In this document: in pieces, positions 26,949 to 35,092 of the stretch | How positions within the stretch are numbered: the stretch's first letter is position 1 | How the letters are laid out: each line of letters begins with the position of its first letter | Assembly (NCBI RefSeq): GCF_009831235.1 | Contig: NZ_WUUL01000001.1 | Coordinates: 434,001 to 498,000 of the forward strand | From: Shimazuella alba | Lineage (GTDB): Bacteria > Bacillota > Bacilli > Thermoactinomycetales > Thermoactinomycetaceae | DNA length: 64,000 bases | Reading direction: 5' to 3' | Position numbers and translations under genes: made by a program | The notes under the pieces: generated by a model | What the model saw: only the letters and a program-made list of their open reading frames with translations | The model's database searches: none | Told to the model about the DNA's origin: nothing

Positions 26949-27380
26949 CTACTTTGACCATATGTCTTCCGCATATTGAGCGCTTTCGGCTTCTGATGGA
27001 GGAATGACTTTAATGATATCAATCAGTATACCATTAGGATCTGATGTAATAAAATGACGCTGCCCAAAGTCTTCATCCCGAATATCTTGTTCTAGTGGGA
27101 GATTTCCCTTCTTGATAAGCCTATTATACTCTGCATCTACATCATCCACTTCAAAATTAAGTATCAACCCTCTCACCATCGCCCTAAATGCCTGAGGAAT
27201 GGTGGAATGTGACTTGTCCAGTATTGCGAGCTCATATGAATGATCACCACTAACTAATTTCAGACTGACATACCAATCTGATTCATATACCGTTTCAAAA
27301 CCAAAATAAGTAGTATAAAACTTTGCGCTGCGTTCAACCTTTTCTGTAATGATTACAGGATAAAAACTATTAACAATCAT
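26949..27380 (-). CDS. VOC-superfamily protein (glyoxalase/bleomycin-resistance type)
   Basis: A 143-residue protein with two beta-alpha-beta-beta-beta units ([32 protein letters not shown], then a second half ending [13 protein letters not shown]). These small proteins bind metal or sequester small molecules. The acidic residue in ILIDII may replace the usual glutamate. A palindrome between its promoter hexamers suggests repression by the downstream TetR protein. Glyoxalase, dioxygenase or antibiotic-binding functions are all possible. Confidence 0.82.
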   Translation of the reverse strand: MIVNSFYPVIITEKVERSAKFYTTYFGFETVYESDWYVSLKLVSGDHSYELAILDKSHSTIPQAFRAMVRGLILNFEVDDVDAEYNRLIKKGNLPLEQDIRDEDFGQRHFITSDPNGILIDIIKVIPPSEAESAQYAEDIWSK

Positions 27381-27412
27381 GTTTTGACATCTCCTTTCAG
27401 TTTATTTTAACA

Positions 27413-27431
27413 TACATACAGTACGTATGTA
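27413..27431. promoter_or_regulatory. Predicted TetR operator inside the VOC promoter
   Basis: Arms TACATAC and GTATGTA flank AGTAC. On the minus strand TTTACA overlaps the distal edge of the palindrome and TTAAAA or TAAAAT follows at 17-18 bases, so a bound repressor would cover the promoter spacer. The pairing with the adjacent TetR protein is inferred. Confidence 0.7.
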
Positions 27432-27779
27432 AATACGATCGAATATGAAAAAAATGAATTCTGAATAATTACTTGGGATTTAAATTCTCCACATCTGTCT
27501 CTTCTATATCTACCTCTCCATAGTAAGATTCATTAGATTCGCACATATACTAATAAATCCTTTCCATAACAAAGAAATTAGAAAAACTCAATAAATTTCG
27601 GATTTTAGATTATTTTTCCTTTGCATTCACTTATTATTTGGTTGTATTTTTTATTTTTATACTTTGTTTGTGAAGCAAACTTGTTTACAATAATATTTGC
27701 ATTACTATTTTTCATTTTTTTGATAGCATGGGTAATGGTTTTCTAGTTTTCATTTGAAAGATAGGAAAGGATGTCACCA
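27432..27779. other. AT-rich intergenic region
   Basis: About 350 bases between two divergent VOC-protein genes. No gene or clear RNA element is seen. A plus-strand promoter for the Fos-like gene should lie near 27690-27740, where TTTACA occurs, but no strong pair can be fixed. Confidence 0.4.
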
Positions 27780-28163
27780 ATGAGGGGCTTTAATCACCTT
27801 ACCTTGCGGATAAAAAATTTAGAGATTAGCATCGCTTTTTATTGTGATTTACTTGGGATGACTCTTGTTCATCAAGGAAAAAAAGACGCTTACTTACAAT
27901 GGGGAGAAGCTTGGATATGTTTACTAGAAAGAGACAATAAACCCCCTCTGGAAGATCACTATGGAATGGATCATGTTGCTTTTTCCATCAATGAAAACGA
28001 ATTTCATTTACTTAAAGAAAAAATAGTCAAACATCAAATTTCATTTGAACGAGAACCAGTGTATCGAGGAGGAGGGCTCTCCTTTCAATTTCGAGATCCA
28101 GATGGGATTTTATTAGAATATTTTACAGGAACCCTCAAGAAAAGAATGAAGACCTGGAAATAA
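27780..28163 (+). CDS. FosA/FosB-like thiol transferase (VOC superfamily)
   Basis: A 127-residue VOC protein closest in style to fosfomycin thiol transferases. It keeps the three metal ligands of that group: His in GFNHLTL (about residue 5), His in MDHVAFS (about 64) and Glu in ILLEYFTGTL (about 112), with the FRDPDG turn before the last. Low-GC Gram-positives use bacillithiol in this reaction. The ATG at 27780 is nine bases after GGAAAGG; the earlier ATG at 27771 abuts the site. Fosfomycin resistance is inferred; the central part (GEAWICLLERD) is also seen in related VOC proteins of other function. Confidence 0.72.
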   Translation: MRGFNHLTLRIKNLEISIAFYCDLLGMTLVHQGKKDAYLQWGEAWICLLERDNKPPLEDHYGMDHVAFSINENEFHLLKEKIVKHQISFEREPVYRGGGLSFQFRDPDGILLEYFTGTLKKRMKTWK

Positions 28164-28176
28164 GTTTATGAATATA

Positions 28177-28207
28177 TTGACCTTCACACCATGTGATGCT
28201 TTATCAT
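28177..28207 (+). promoter_or_regulatory. MerR-type promoter with 19-base spacer and palindrome
   Basis: TTGACC (28177-28182) and TATCAT (28202-28207) are 19 bases apart, the over-long spacing that MerR-family activators correct. The spacer holds the perfect palindrome TCACA-CCA-TGTGA. The MerR gene starts 31 bases downstream. Confidence 0.75.
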
Positions 28208-28237
28208 GAGAACCAACAATAAGAAGAGGTGAGAAGC

Positions 28238-28612
28238 ATGCAGATTAGCGAATTAGCCCAAAAAACAGGGGTGAGTCTTCGTTCGCTGCGTTATTACGAA
28301 GAAAAAAACCTTCTAAACCCAATTCGTTTGGAAAATGGATATCGCCAATACAGGGAAATTGACATCAAGCAGATACAGCTCATTCAACTTTATTTGAGTA
28401 TGGGTTTAAGTACAACAGAGATCGCTGATTTATTTAATTGCACTGCCCATGGAGAGCGAAAAGAAGCCTGTATACAAAATGGAATTAAAGTAGGTGAGCA
28501 AAAGATATCGGAAATAAGAGATCAAATCGAGGTGTTACGCAATGCCGAAGCTCAGCTTATAGAAGTTGTTGCAGACCTTAAAAGTAAATCAGCAGACAAG
28601 GAGAACCTTTAA
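28238..28612 (+). CDS. MerR-family regulator
   Basis: A 124-residue regulator with the N-terminal winged helix MQISELAQKTGVSLRSLRYYEEKNLLNP and a C-terminal coiled-coil dimer helix. Two cysteines (FNCTAHGERKEAC) might sense redox or electrophiles. The ATG at 28238 follows GAGGTGAGAAGC; an upstream in-frame start at 28229 is less likely. It is followed within two bases by an SDR gene, and the pair is probably one operon driven by the MerR-type promoter at 28177-28207. Confidence 0.88.
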   Translation: MQISELAQKTGVSLRSLRYYEEKNLLNPIRLENGYRQYREIDIKQIQLIQLYLSMGLSTTEIADLFNCTAHGERKEACIQNGIKVGEQKISEIRDQIEVLRNAEAQLIEVVADLKSKSADKENL

Positions 28613-28614
28613 GA

Positions 28615-29340
28615 ATGAATAATAAAATCGCGCTTGTAACAGGGGCAAACCGTGGAATAGGAAAAGAAATTAGCCGTCAATTAGCAAAAAAAAGCTATCA
28701 TGTGCTGATTGGCTGCCGGAATAAAGAAAAAGGACAGCTTACAGTGGAAGAAATGCACAATGCTGGTTTCGAGGTTGATTTACAAATCGTAGATGTAAGT
28801 GATCAAAATAGCATCAAAGAGATGATTCGTGAAATAAAAGATAAATATGGACGTTTGGATGTACTTGTAAATAATGCAGGGATTATTTTAGATCGAGGTA
28901 TCTCTATCTTAGAAGTGGAAGAAAAGGTAATGAAAGAAACTTTTGAAACGAATTTTTTTGCTGCTTTAACGCTGATACAGGCTGTGATCCCATTGATGAA
29001 ACAGAGCGAATATGGAAGAATAGTCAATCTTTCATCGGGTCTGGGAGCTTTTGAGATAATGAGTGGAGATGGGCCCATCCAAATAGACGGATCAAGTTCT
29101 GCTTATCGGATCTCGAAAACGATGCTCAATGCTTTAACTTGTTTAACTGCTCAAGAAGTTGCAGAACCAAACATCAAAATCAATGCTGTTTGCCCTGGTA
29201 GAGTTCAAACGGATATGGGAGGTGCTGATGCACCTAGTAAAGTCGAAGAAGGCGCAGATACTGCGGTTTGGTTAGCAACGCTTGATGAAAATGGTCCAAA
29301 TGGTGGTTATTTCCGTGATCGTAAGCCCATTGCTTGGTAA
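28615..29340 (+). CDS. Short-chain dehydrogenase/reductase (classical SDR)
   Basis: A 241-residue NAD(P)-dependent oxidoreductase. The coenzyme motif TGANRGIG lies at residues 9-16, the structural motif NNAG near 86, the catalytic Ser in VNLSSGLGAF near 140 and YRISK near 162. Arg17-type residues favour NADPH. The length and the SGDGP insert resemble carbonyl reductase-like bacterial SDRs. It is coexpressed with the MerR regulator, suggesting a role in reducing a reactive carbonyl; the substrate is unknown. Confidence 0.88.
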   Translation: MNNKIALVTGANRGIGKEISRQLAKKSYHVLIGCRNKEKGQLTVEEMHNAGFEVDLQIVDVSDQNSIKEMIREIKDKYGRLDVLVNNAGIILDRGISILEVEEKVMKETFETNFFAALTLIQAVIPLMKQSEYGRIVNLSSGLGAFEIMSGDGPIQIDGSSSAYRISKTMLNALTCLTAQEVAEPNIKINAVCPGRVQTDMGGADAPSKVEEGADTAVWLATLDENGPNGGYFRDRKPIAW

Positions 29341-29430
29341 AATAACAGTAGAAAGATAACCAGACTCTAGTGAGGATCTACTAAATTATTTTTCCAATAT
29401 TTATCCATTGTTTACACAAAAATCTCAATC

Positions 29431-29471
29431 TAAAACAGTCGATTCCTAAATATTAAGAATAGACTGTTTTA
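29431..29471. terminator. Bidirectional terminator between SDR and DinB genes
   Basis: TAAAACAGTCGATTC and GAATAGACTGTTTTA pair with one mismatch, with A- and T-runs on both sides, between two converging genes. Confidence 0.8.
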
Positions 29472-29502
29472 TTTTATGGTTCAAAAGAATGTAATGAGTT
29501 GA

Positions 29503-30048
29503 TTATTTCTTTTGAGTAGCATATAGGAAACGACAATAACCGATCTCAGCAGCATTCTTCATAAGTTCAATGTTTAACCATGCACAAAGCTCATGAAAAG
29601 GCTTATCGGTGAATGGCCACTTCGTTCGTTCGCTTGAAAAAAGATCATCCACTGACAACTTACCTACTCGAACAACCCATTCGTCACGTAAATGATAAAT
29701 TTTGTCTCTTGTTTCTTTCAAACTACCAAAACATTTAACATCTTTATGAGTTAATGTTGCATTTCCAAAAGAGTAATCAAGAACCATGGACCACCAAAAT
29801 GTGACATGCCAAGTTAACCAAGCAATACTCGCAGGTCCAATATCATATGACTCTGATTCTGGCCAATCGGCTTGGCAAACACCTGATTCATTAAAAATAT
29901 GAAGTCCCTCAGAAGCTGGTCGCCAGAGATATTCCTCGTCTTGCAAATCAGCTAGATGAATTTCAAGCAATTTCCATGATATTTCAAACTGGAAATTCAG
30001 TATATTTCGGATACTGTTTGTTTCTTTTTCCATACGATGATCAATCAT
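29503..30048 (-). CDS. DinB-family protein
   Basis: A 181-residue four-helix-bundle protein of the DinB/YfiT type. The segment SIAWLTWHVTFWWSMVLDYSF supplies one histidine of the usual metal site, and ELCAWLNIELMKNAAEIGYCRFLY is the last helix; the third histidine expected in the final helix is not obvious. DinB-like proteins often act as thiol-dependent S-transferases or are of unknown function. The ATG at 30048 has GGAGAG eight bases upstream, better than the GTG at 30054. It is a single-gene unit. Confidence 0.78.
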   Translation of the reverse strand: MIDHRMEKETNSIRNILNFQFEISWKLLEIHLADLQDEEYLWRPASEGLHIFNESGVCQADWPESESYDIGPASIAWLTWHVTFWWSMVLDYSFGNATLTHKDVKCFGSLKETRDKIYHLRDEWVVRVGKLSVDDLFSSERTKWPFTDKPFHELCAWLNIELMKNAAEIGYCRFLYATQKK

Positions 30049-30232
30049 AACCACTTCTCTCCAATGGGATAACCCTCAAGATAAATAAACATATAATCAT
30101 GTTGCTTATCAAACAACTAACATAATATCAAAATGTTTGTTTATATACAATATTTTCTGCATAGCAAAATAAAATTTATTATAATAAAATCATACTTTTT
30201 GCAATGACTTTTCATCCAAAGGGGCTATATAA

Positions 30233-30622
30233 ATGGCGATTAAAAAACTAGAACATGTTGGCATCATGGTAGCTGATCTTGAGAAATCGATAGGTTTCTA
30301 CCGTGATGCCATAGGAATGGAATTGCGTGGTACACTTGTTCATACCAATCCAAGTATTATCTTAGCTTTCCTCTCCTTTCCAAACTCATCTCAGACAGAA
30401 GTAGAATTAATCCATGGTTACCAAAGCAATCTTCCAAAAGAAGGCGTTGTACATCATCTTGCTTTTACTGTGGATCATATGGAAACGGAAATCGAACGCC
30501 TCAAACAATTAGATGTAACGTTTCAGGATAAAGAAATAACGATTCTCCCTAATGGAGCAAAATATATTTTTTTCTACGGGCCTGATAATGAATCGATCGA
30601 GCTTTTTGAACCTGCAACATAA
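30233..30622 (+). CDS. VOC-superfamily protein, methylmalonyl-CoA epimerase-like
   Basis: A 129-residue VOC protein: KLEHVGIMVADLEKSIGFYRDAIGM in the first half, VVHHLAFTVDHME in the second and a terminal FYGPDNESIELFEP. The His-His-Glu metal residues are present (EHVG, HHLAF, IELF). It resembles epimerase or lactoylglutathione lyase-like proteins. AAAGGGG lies before the ATG. Its promoter region is shared head-to-head with the DinB gene. No partner gene indicates its substrate. Confidence 0.82.
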   Translation: MAIKKLEHVGIMVADLEKSIGFYRDAIGMELRGTLVHTNPSIILAFLSFPNSSQTEVELIHGYQSNLPKEGVVHHLAFTVDHMETEIERLKQLDVTFQDKEITILPNGAKYIFFYGPDNESIELFEPAT

Positions 30623-30661
30623 AAAAGAATTTTTGAAGCCTCTTCAAATACTACATAGAAG

Positions 30662-30701
30662 AAAGAACACCTGAGAATAAGTATCGACTCAAGTGTTCTT
30701 T
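30662..30701. terminator. Bidirectional terminator
   Basis: AAAGAACACCTGAG and CTCAAGTGTTCTTT pair with one G-T, closing the plus-strand VOC gene and the minus-strand ABC permease gene. Confidence 0.8.
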
Positions 30702-30705
30702 CCAT

Positions 30706-31389
30706 TTAAGAAGTTGCTCTTCTTAACATGAAATAGGAAACTAGGATAAAAAAGATCGTTAACAAACCGATGCCCCAACTAAGCTGAAATGCAGAATAAG
30801 CAATGACTTTTGTGAAAATAATTTGCCACCAGTGGAAGTAAGTAATAATCGCAGAAATCAGACTTCCCGCAACTAAGGAAACAATAAGAAGAATCATCAT
30901 TCCATATCTGCCGAATCTCCGATGAACACTCGAAATAGAAAATCCAAGATAGTAAAGATGGAACATTAAACTGAAAATGACACAAGCTTGTATAACGACA
31001 TTCCCATCATTTAGATAAGGTAAATGAAAAAAATATAATTCATTTCCCCATGCATTAGTTAAATTATTTTCTACATAAGAAAGCAACGCTAATAGCACAG
31101 TAGTGCTAAAACTAACAAAGGCAACCATCAAAAATGTTCCAAAAAAATAGTCTTTTCTTCGAAAACTAAAACCGATGGCAAAGGAAAAAGTGTTTCTTAA
31201 GGTCAATAACCCAGTAATCAGCATAAACAAGTAGACACTAGCTACTCCCCCTGTATAGATCGGTACATCACTTAACACTGCAATGATTAGGTTGATAAAA
31301 AAACTAGAGAATAAAACAATCAATGGCATGTATAGCCAAATCGAGTTATAACGCAAATGCATTCTTGTTACGTTCCACGCATGATTCAT
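30706..31389 (-). CDS. ABC-2-type membrane protein, partner of the YtrB-like ATPase
   Basis: A 227-residue integral membrane protein with about six hydrophobic segments, no signal peptide, and conserved short loops (RNTFSFAIGFSFRRKDYF). It overlaps the ATPase gene by four bases, so the two form one transporter. In Bacillus subtilis ytrA-F the regulator, ATPase and permease are arranged in the same order. Export of a peptide or lipid-linked compound under cell-envelope stress is a fair inference only. Confidence 0.75.
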   Translation of the reverse strand: MNHAWNVTRMHLRYNSIWLYMPLIVLFSSFFINLIIAVLSDVPIYTGGVASVYLFMLITGLLTLRNTFSFAIGFSFRRKDYFFGTFLMVAFVSFSTTVLLALLSYVENNLTNAWGNELYFFHLPYLNDGNVVIQACVIFSLMFHLYYLGFSISSVHRRFGRYGMMILLIVSLVAGSLISAIITYFHWWQIIFTKVIAYSAFQLSWGIGLLTIFFILVSYFMLRRATS

Positions 31390-32279
31390 TGTCCCTTTAC
31401 CACCTTTTCTCTAGATTTAGTTGTCAGATCCACTACGAACTTCTGTAACGAAATAGGAACATACTCTAGTCCTAGTGACTCTGCTTGTTTCTTATTGTTC
31501 TCTTCTTTTTTTCCTAACAGAGTAACGGTAACAAGTGATCCTATCTTTTCAACATGTATAACCTCTTTACCTTTCATATAAGTTTCCACCACCTCACTAG
31601 ACCCCGACACAGAATAAATCCGACTCCTCAATGATTCTGCATCTTCATAAAAAAGTAACTCTCCTCTTTCAATGATGAGAACATGTTCTAATAATTGGCT
31701 TACTTCATCAATTAAGTGTGTAGACAATATAACCGTTCGTGGATATTCCGCATAATCTTCAATAAGACGATCATAAAAAATACCTCTTGCCACTGCATCC
31801 AAACCTAAATATGGTTCATCGAAAATCGTAAGTGGTGCACGACTGGCTAGTCCAACTACAATTCCAACCGAAGAGAGCATACCTCTAGATAATTCTTTTA
31901 TTCTTCTATTCAACGGAAGTTGGAAATCTTGCGTGAGTTGGTTGGCAAGTCCATCATTCCAATTTGGATATATGGATTTTGCTGTTGCAAATACATCTGA
32001 TATTTGAAAATACTCTGGATATGCTTGACTTTCTTTAATAAAACAAATTTGTTGTAACACTCTGGTATTTTCGTATGGTTCTTCTCCAAAAACTTTTACA
32101 TCACCACACGTCGGGAATAATTGAGCTGTAATCATGTGCATAAGTGTTGTTTTTCCAGCACCATTTCTACCCAATAATCCATAAATCTTGTTTTCCTTTA
32201 GTGTGAAGCTCATTTGATAGATCGAAGTAACATCCTTGTAAGCTTTCGTCAATCCATTTATTTCTAATATTTGCCCCAT
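31386..32279 (-). CDS. ABC transporter ATPase (YtrB/BcrA-like)
   Basis: A 297-residue ATPase with Walker A GLLGRNGAGKTTLM (about 33-46), an altered signature ELSRGMLSSVG (LSRGM rather than LSGGQ) near 135, Walker B TIFDEPYLGLD and a STHLID switch. The LSRGM signature is typical of the exporter ATPases found next to YtrA-type GntR regulators. It starts five bases after the regulator gene and overlaps the permease gene, so a three-gene operon is clear. Confidence 0.88.
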   Translation of the reverse strand: MGQILEINGLTKAYKDVTSIYQMSFTLKENKIYGLLGRNGAGKTTLMHMITAQLFPTCGDVKVFGEEPYENTRVLQQICFIKESQAYPEYFQISDVFATAKSIYPNWNDGLANQLTQDFQLPLNRRIKELSRGMLSSVGIVVGLASRAPLTIFDEPYLGLDAVARGIFYDRLIEDYAEYPRTVILSTHLIDEVSQLLEHVLIIERGELLFYEDAESLRSRIYSVSGSSEVVETYMKGKEVIHVEKIGSLVTVTLLGKKEENNKKQAESLGLEYVPISLQKFVVDLTTKSREKVVKGQ

Positions 32280-32284
32280 CGAAA

Positions 32285-32647
32285 CTATCCCCTCTCTTGA
32301 ATCATTTCTGTCAATTGTTCTATCGTGATGCCTAATTTCTTTGCTTCCTGAATCATTGTGACAACATATTGTTCATAAAAAAGCTCCCGCCTCTTTTGTT
32401 TCACGATTTCTTGTGCACCTTCCGTTACAAACATGCCTATCCCTCTCTTTTTGTATAAAATCCCTTGATCTACTAGCTGGTTCACACCTTTTGCAGCAGT
32501 AGCTGGATTGATTCGATAAAAAGATGCAAATTGATTGGTAGAAGGAACTTGCGATTCTTCCATTAATCTCCCTTCTAATATGTCATCTTCTATCTTTTCA
32601 GCGATTTGCACAAAAATAGGACGGCCATCCTCTGGCAACTGTGCCAT
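32285..32647 (-). CDS. GntR-family regulator (YtrA subfamily)
   Basis: A 120-residue short GntR regulator. The winged helix (RPIFVQIAEKIEDDILEGRLMEESQVPSTNQFASFYRINPATAAKGVNQL, about 8-58) is followed only by a short helical dimer tail, as in the YtrA group that controls linked ABC transporters. GGTGGAG precedes the ATG. Its own promoter (TTGACA, 17 bases, TATGGT) is overlapped by an imperfect palindrome, suggesting autoregulation relieved by an envelope-acting compound. Confidence 0.88.
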   Translation of the reverse strand: MAQLPEDGRPIFVQIAEKIEDDILEGRLMEESQVPSTNQFASFYRINPATAAKGVNQLVDQGILYKKRGIGMFVTEGAQEIVKQKRRELFYEQYVVTMIQEAKKLGITIEQLTEMIQERG

Positions 32648-32664
32648 AACTCCACCACCAATTT

Positions 32665-32714
32665 GGTTGACTACTTATGTAACTAACCATATAAGATTAT
32701 CGTCTGGATGTCAA
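32665..32714 (-). promoter_or_regulatory. Promoter and possible operator of the GntR-ABC operon
   Basis: On the minus strand TTGACA (32709-32714) and TATGGT (32686-32691) are 17 bases apart. An imperfect palindrome with GGTTAGT and CAACC ends (32665-32688) overlaps the -10 and start region and may bind the GntR protein. Confidence 0.6.
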
Positions 32715-32773
32715 TCATTTATCAGAAAAATATGCCCTAAAATATTTTTAAAGTAATATTTATCCATTCAAAA

Positions 32774-32801
32774 TAAAAAAACCGCCTAACGACGGAATTT
32801 T
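32774..32801 (-). terminator. Terminator after the broken hydrolase gene
   Basis: CCGTC and GGCGG pair around GTTA, flanked by an A-run and a TTTTTTT tract on the minus strand. Confidence 0.6.
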
Positions 32802-32803
32802 TG

Positions 32804-33546
32804 CTATCTATTCATAAATTGTCTTAATTCATCTACGAGACGCTCTGGTGCTTTATACATAGCCATGTGCCCAACTTCTGATATGTTTCCCATTTGTTAT
32901 AAAGGCACGTTTCGAGAGGACAACACCATCTTCGCCGCCAGCTAGTATGAGAACTGGGACATTGGATTTCTCCAACACAGACACTCGATCGGGTCGATTT
33001 CTCATCGATTCAAGTGCAGCAAGTGCCCCGTTTATAGAAGTTTTATGTCCTATTTCTCTTGCAATCTGTTCGTATTCTGCTAAATTTGCAGGTGCAAATA
33101 ACTTTGGAATCAAATTATTGACAAAATCATGTAACCCTTCTTCCCGAATCTTTTCCATAGCAGCAACTCTGCCTGCTTTGGCTTCCTCCGTATCAGGGAG
33201 AGCAGTGGAATGGATTAATGCAAAACGATCTAATAAATCAGCATATTTTTCTGTAAAAGCCATTAGAATGTATCCACCCAGTGAATGACCAATCAACGAA
33301 ACGTTCTCTAGTTGCAATTGTTTTAGAAAGCTTGCGATTTCATCTGCATAATCTTCTATCGTAGTTGTCTGATCTGATAGGGAAGATTCTCCATGTCCAG
33401 GTAAATCAATTGCGATCACACGATATTGCTTGGCAAGGGGGCTACTACATGATCCCAACTAGGAAACCATGTACCAACACAACTGGTTTTCCTTGACCTT
33501 CGTCAACATAAAAAATAGTGGTTCCACTATTTGTTTTTATTGTTGC
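32804..33546 (-). pseudogene. Alpha/beta hydrolase broken by two frameshifts
   Basis: Three frames together give a complete hydrolase. Frame one, from about 33546, reads SGTTIFYVDEGQGKPVVLVHGF, with the oxyanion HGF block, and stops soon after. Frame two (33458 down to about 32880) carries LAKQYRVIAIDLPGHGESS and the nucleophile GHSLGGY. Frame three ends ISEVGHMAMYKAPERLVDEL with the catalytic histidine and stops at 32804. Shifts lie near 33455 and 32890-32910. Catalytic Ser and His are now in different frames, so it is inactive unless these are sequencing errors. The first codons are unclear because an IS-end-like repeat lies at 33564. Confidence 0.82.
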
Positions 33547-33563
33547 AAAACGAAAAAAACACG

Positions 33564-33597
33564 CTATTCTTTCTTTAGGATTATTTTGTTATTAACT
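33564..33597. repeat. IS-end-like repeat beside the broken hydrolase
   Basis: CTATTCTTTCTTTAGGA (33564-33580) recurs exactly at 34213-34229. GGATTATTTTGTTATTAACT (33578-33597) recurs inverted at 34177-34196. Together they frame the cupin gene and match the upstream end of the IS4-family remnant. Confidence 0.65.
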
Positions 33598-33690
33598 AGA
33601 TAGTGAATCCAGATAGGAAAAATGTAAAATCTTAGATCTCAATACTGTTGGGACAAATGAATCTATAAATCCTCTTTTCTATACTTGATT

Positions 33691-34053
33691 TTATATTTTT
33701 TCAATATTTCTTTTAGTAAATTCATTCTCAACATTACCAGTGTTTACAGTTGTATTTGGTTCAACAAGCATTAAATATACTTCTTCTTCAGCAATAGGAA
33801 GGTGTTCAACACCTTTGGGAATAACTACCATTTCTCCTTCCTCCAAAAGGATATCTTTATCCCTTAATTTTATTAACAATTTCCCTTTGACCACAAAGAA
33901 AAGTTCATCCTCTTGTTCATGACTATGCCAAACAAACTCACCTTTTAACTTGGCAATCTTAATTTGGGTATTATTAACTTCGCCAATTAATCTTTGACTA
34001 AAAAACTCTTGAATCGTAGCAAACTTTTCTAATAGATTCACTTTTTCAACCAT
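33691..34053 (-). CDS. Small cupin-domain protein
   Basis: A 120-residue single-domain cupin. Motif 1 is FVWHSHEQEDELFFVVKGKL (His, His, Glu) and motif 2 is GEMVVIPKGVEHLP with the last histidine, so the metal site is complete. Such proteins are metal-binding enzymes or sensors; the substrate is unknown. The ATG at 34053 has GGGAG eight bases upstream and is preferred to 34062. The gene is intact although it lies between IS-type repeats. Confidence 0.82.
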   Translation of the reverse strand: MVEKVNLLEKFATIQEFFSQRLIGEVNNTQIKIAKLKGEFVWHSHEQEDELFFVVKGKLLIKLRDKDILLEEGEMVVIPKGVEHLPIAEEEVYLMLVEPNTTVNTGNVENEFTKRNIEKI

Positions 34054-34141
34054 TTTTATCACTCCCTTTATAAAAATAATAAACCAAATTTTTAAGGTAG
34101 GTCAATTCGTAAGAGACTAATTGAAAATATTCCCTTCTTAG

Positions 34142-34255
34142 CTTGATGGGCATGGGGATAACCCCCATAGCCATCAAGTTAATAACAAAATAATCCCTCA
34201 AAACAAAAACACCTATTCTTTCTTTAGGAACGGAAAGAAAGGATGGCGTGTTTTC
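34142..34255. repeat. Paired palindromes at the upstream end of the IS4-family remnant
   Basis: The first palindrome (34142-34178) has arms CTTGATGG and CCATCAAG with a GGGG/CCCC core. The second (about 34208-34255) pairs AACACCTATTCTTTCTTT-like bases with AAAGAAAGGATGGCGTGTT-like bases. Such hairpins upstream of transposase genes commonly block read-through transcription. Confidence 0.6.
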
Positions 34256-34259
34256 TGTG

Positions 34260-35035
34260 AATGTATCCACCAAATAAGAACTTCATTTGTTTTCACAGGT
34301 ATTGCAAAAATATCTTTCTCCTACAGAAGTCGAACAGTTGGACAATAGCTACCCAATTTGTTAGACGAAGAAGCAAATGTCGGGGACAAGATCTGGTGAC
34401 CTTATGTGTTTGGTTGAGTCACAACCTAGCAAGTTCTTCTCTGACTCAGTTATGCAGTGAGTTGGAACCTGCGACAGGATTTAGCATGAGTGCAGAAGGA
34501 TTAAATCAGCGTTTGAACGAACAGCAGTGTCTTTTCTTCGACAACTATTTGCACAATTACTGAAAGCAGAACTAAGTTCGTCTTGTGCCTTCCCAACCAA
34601 ATATCAAGATGTTTTCACACGGATTCGCATCCTCGATTCGACCTCCTTTCAGTTACCAGATTCCTTGGCCGAGCATTACCCAGGTTCAGGAGAAAGTAGT
34701 CATGCGGCTGGGGTAAAAATTCTATTGGAATATGACTTACATAGTGGACAATTTTTGAATGTAGATATGGGAGCCAGGAAAGGAGATGATAGGCTCTTTA
34801 ACCCCGTTTGTTTCCCCACTGGGACTTGTGCATACGAGATTTGGGCTACTTTTCGCTGGATAACTTAAAGCTGATCGATCAACAGAAAGCCTTTTATCTA
34901 TCTCGTTTGCCACTCAAAAACCGAATCTATCAAAAGAATCCAGCACCCGAATTCCTTCGAAATGGAGCAATCAAGAAAAAACAGAGTACCCCATTTGTTA
35001 AGTGGTGCAGATCATCTTGTGATAACCCTCCGTAG
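34260..35035 (+). pseudogene. IS4-family transposase, frameshifted and truncated
   Basis: Three frames carry consecutive parts of one DDE transposase: WTIATQFVRRRSKCRGQDLV with SMSAEGLNQRLNEQ (34260-34563), FTRIRILDSTSFQLPDSLAEH with DLHSGQFLNVDMGARKGDDR (34527-34800), and [20 protein letters not shown] (34808-35035). ILDST contains the first catalytic aspartate of the YhgA/IS4 DDE core. The C-terminal third with the glutamate is missing, and unrelated minus-strand genes begin at 35093. The element cannot move by itself. Confidence 0.85.
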
Positions 35036-35092
35036 CACACAGTCATTAACCAAACGGCCATAAAATTTAGAGAGATTTCTTCCTCTACAAAG

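Noticed and set aside
34046-34273. 75-codon open frame upstream of the cupin gene on the minus strand
   Set aside because: It runs through both palindromes and repeats of the IS end and lacks coding features.
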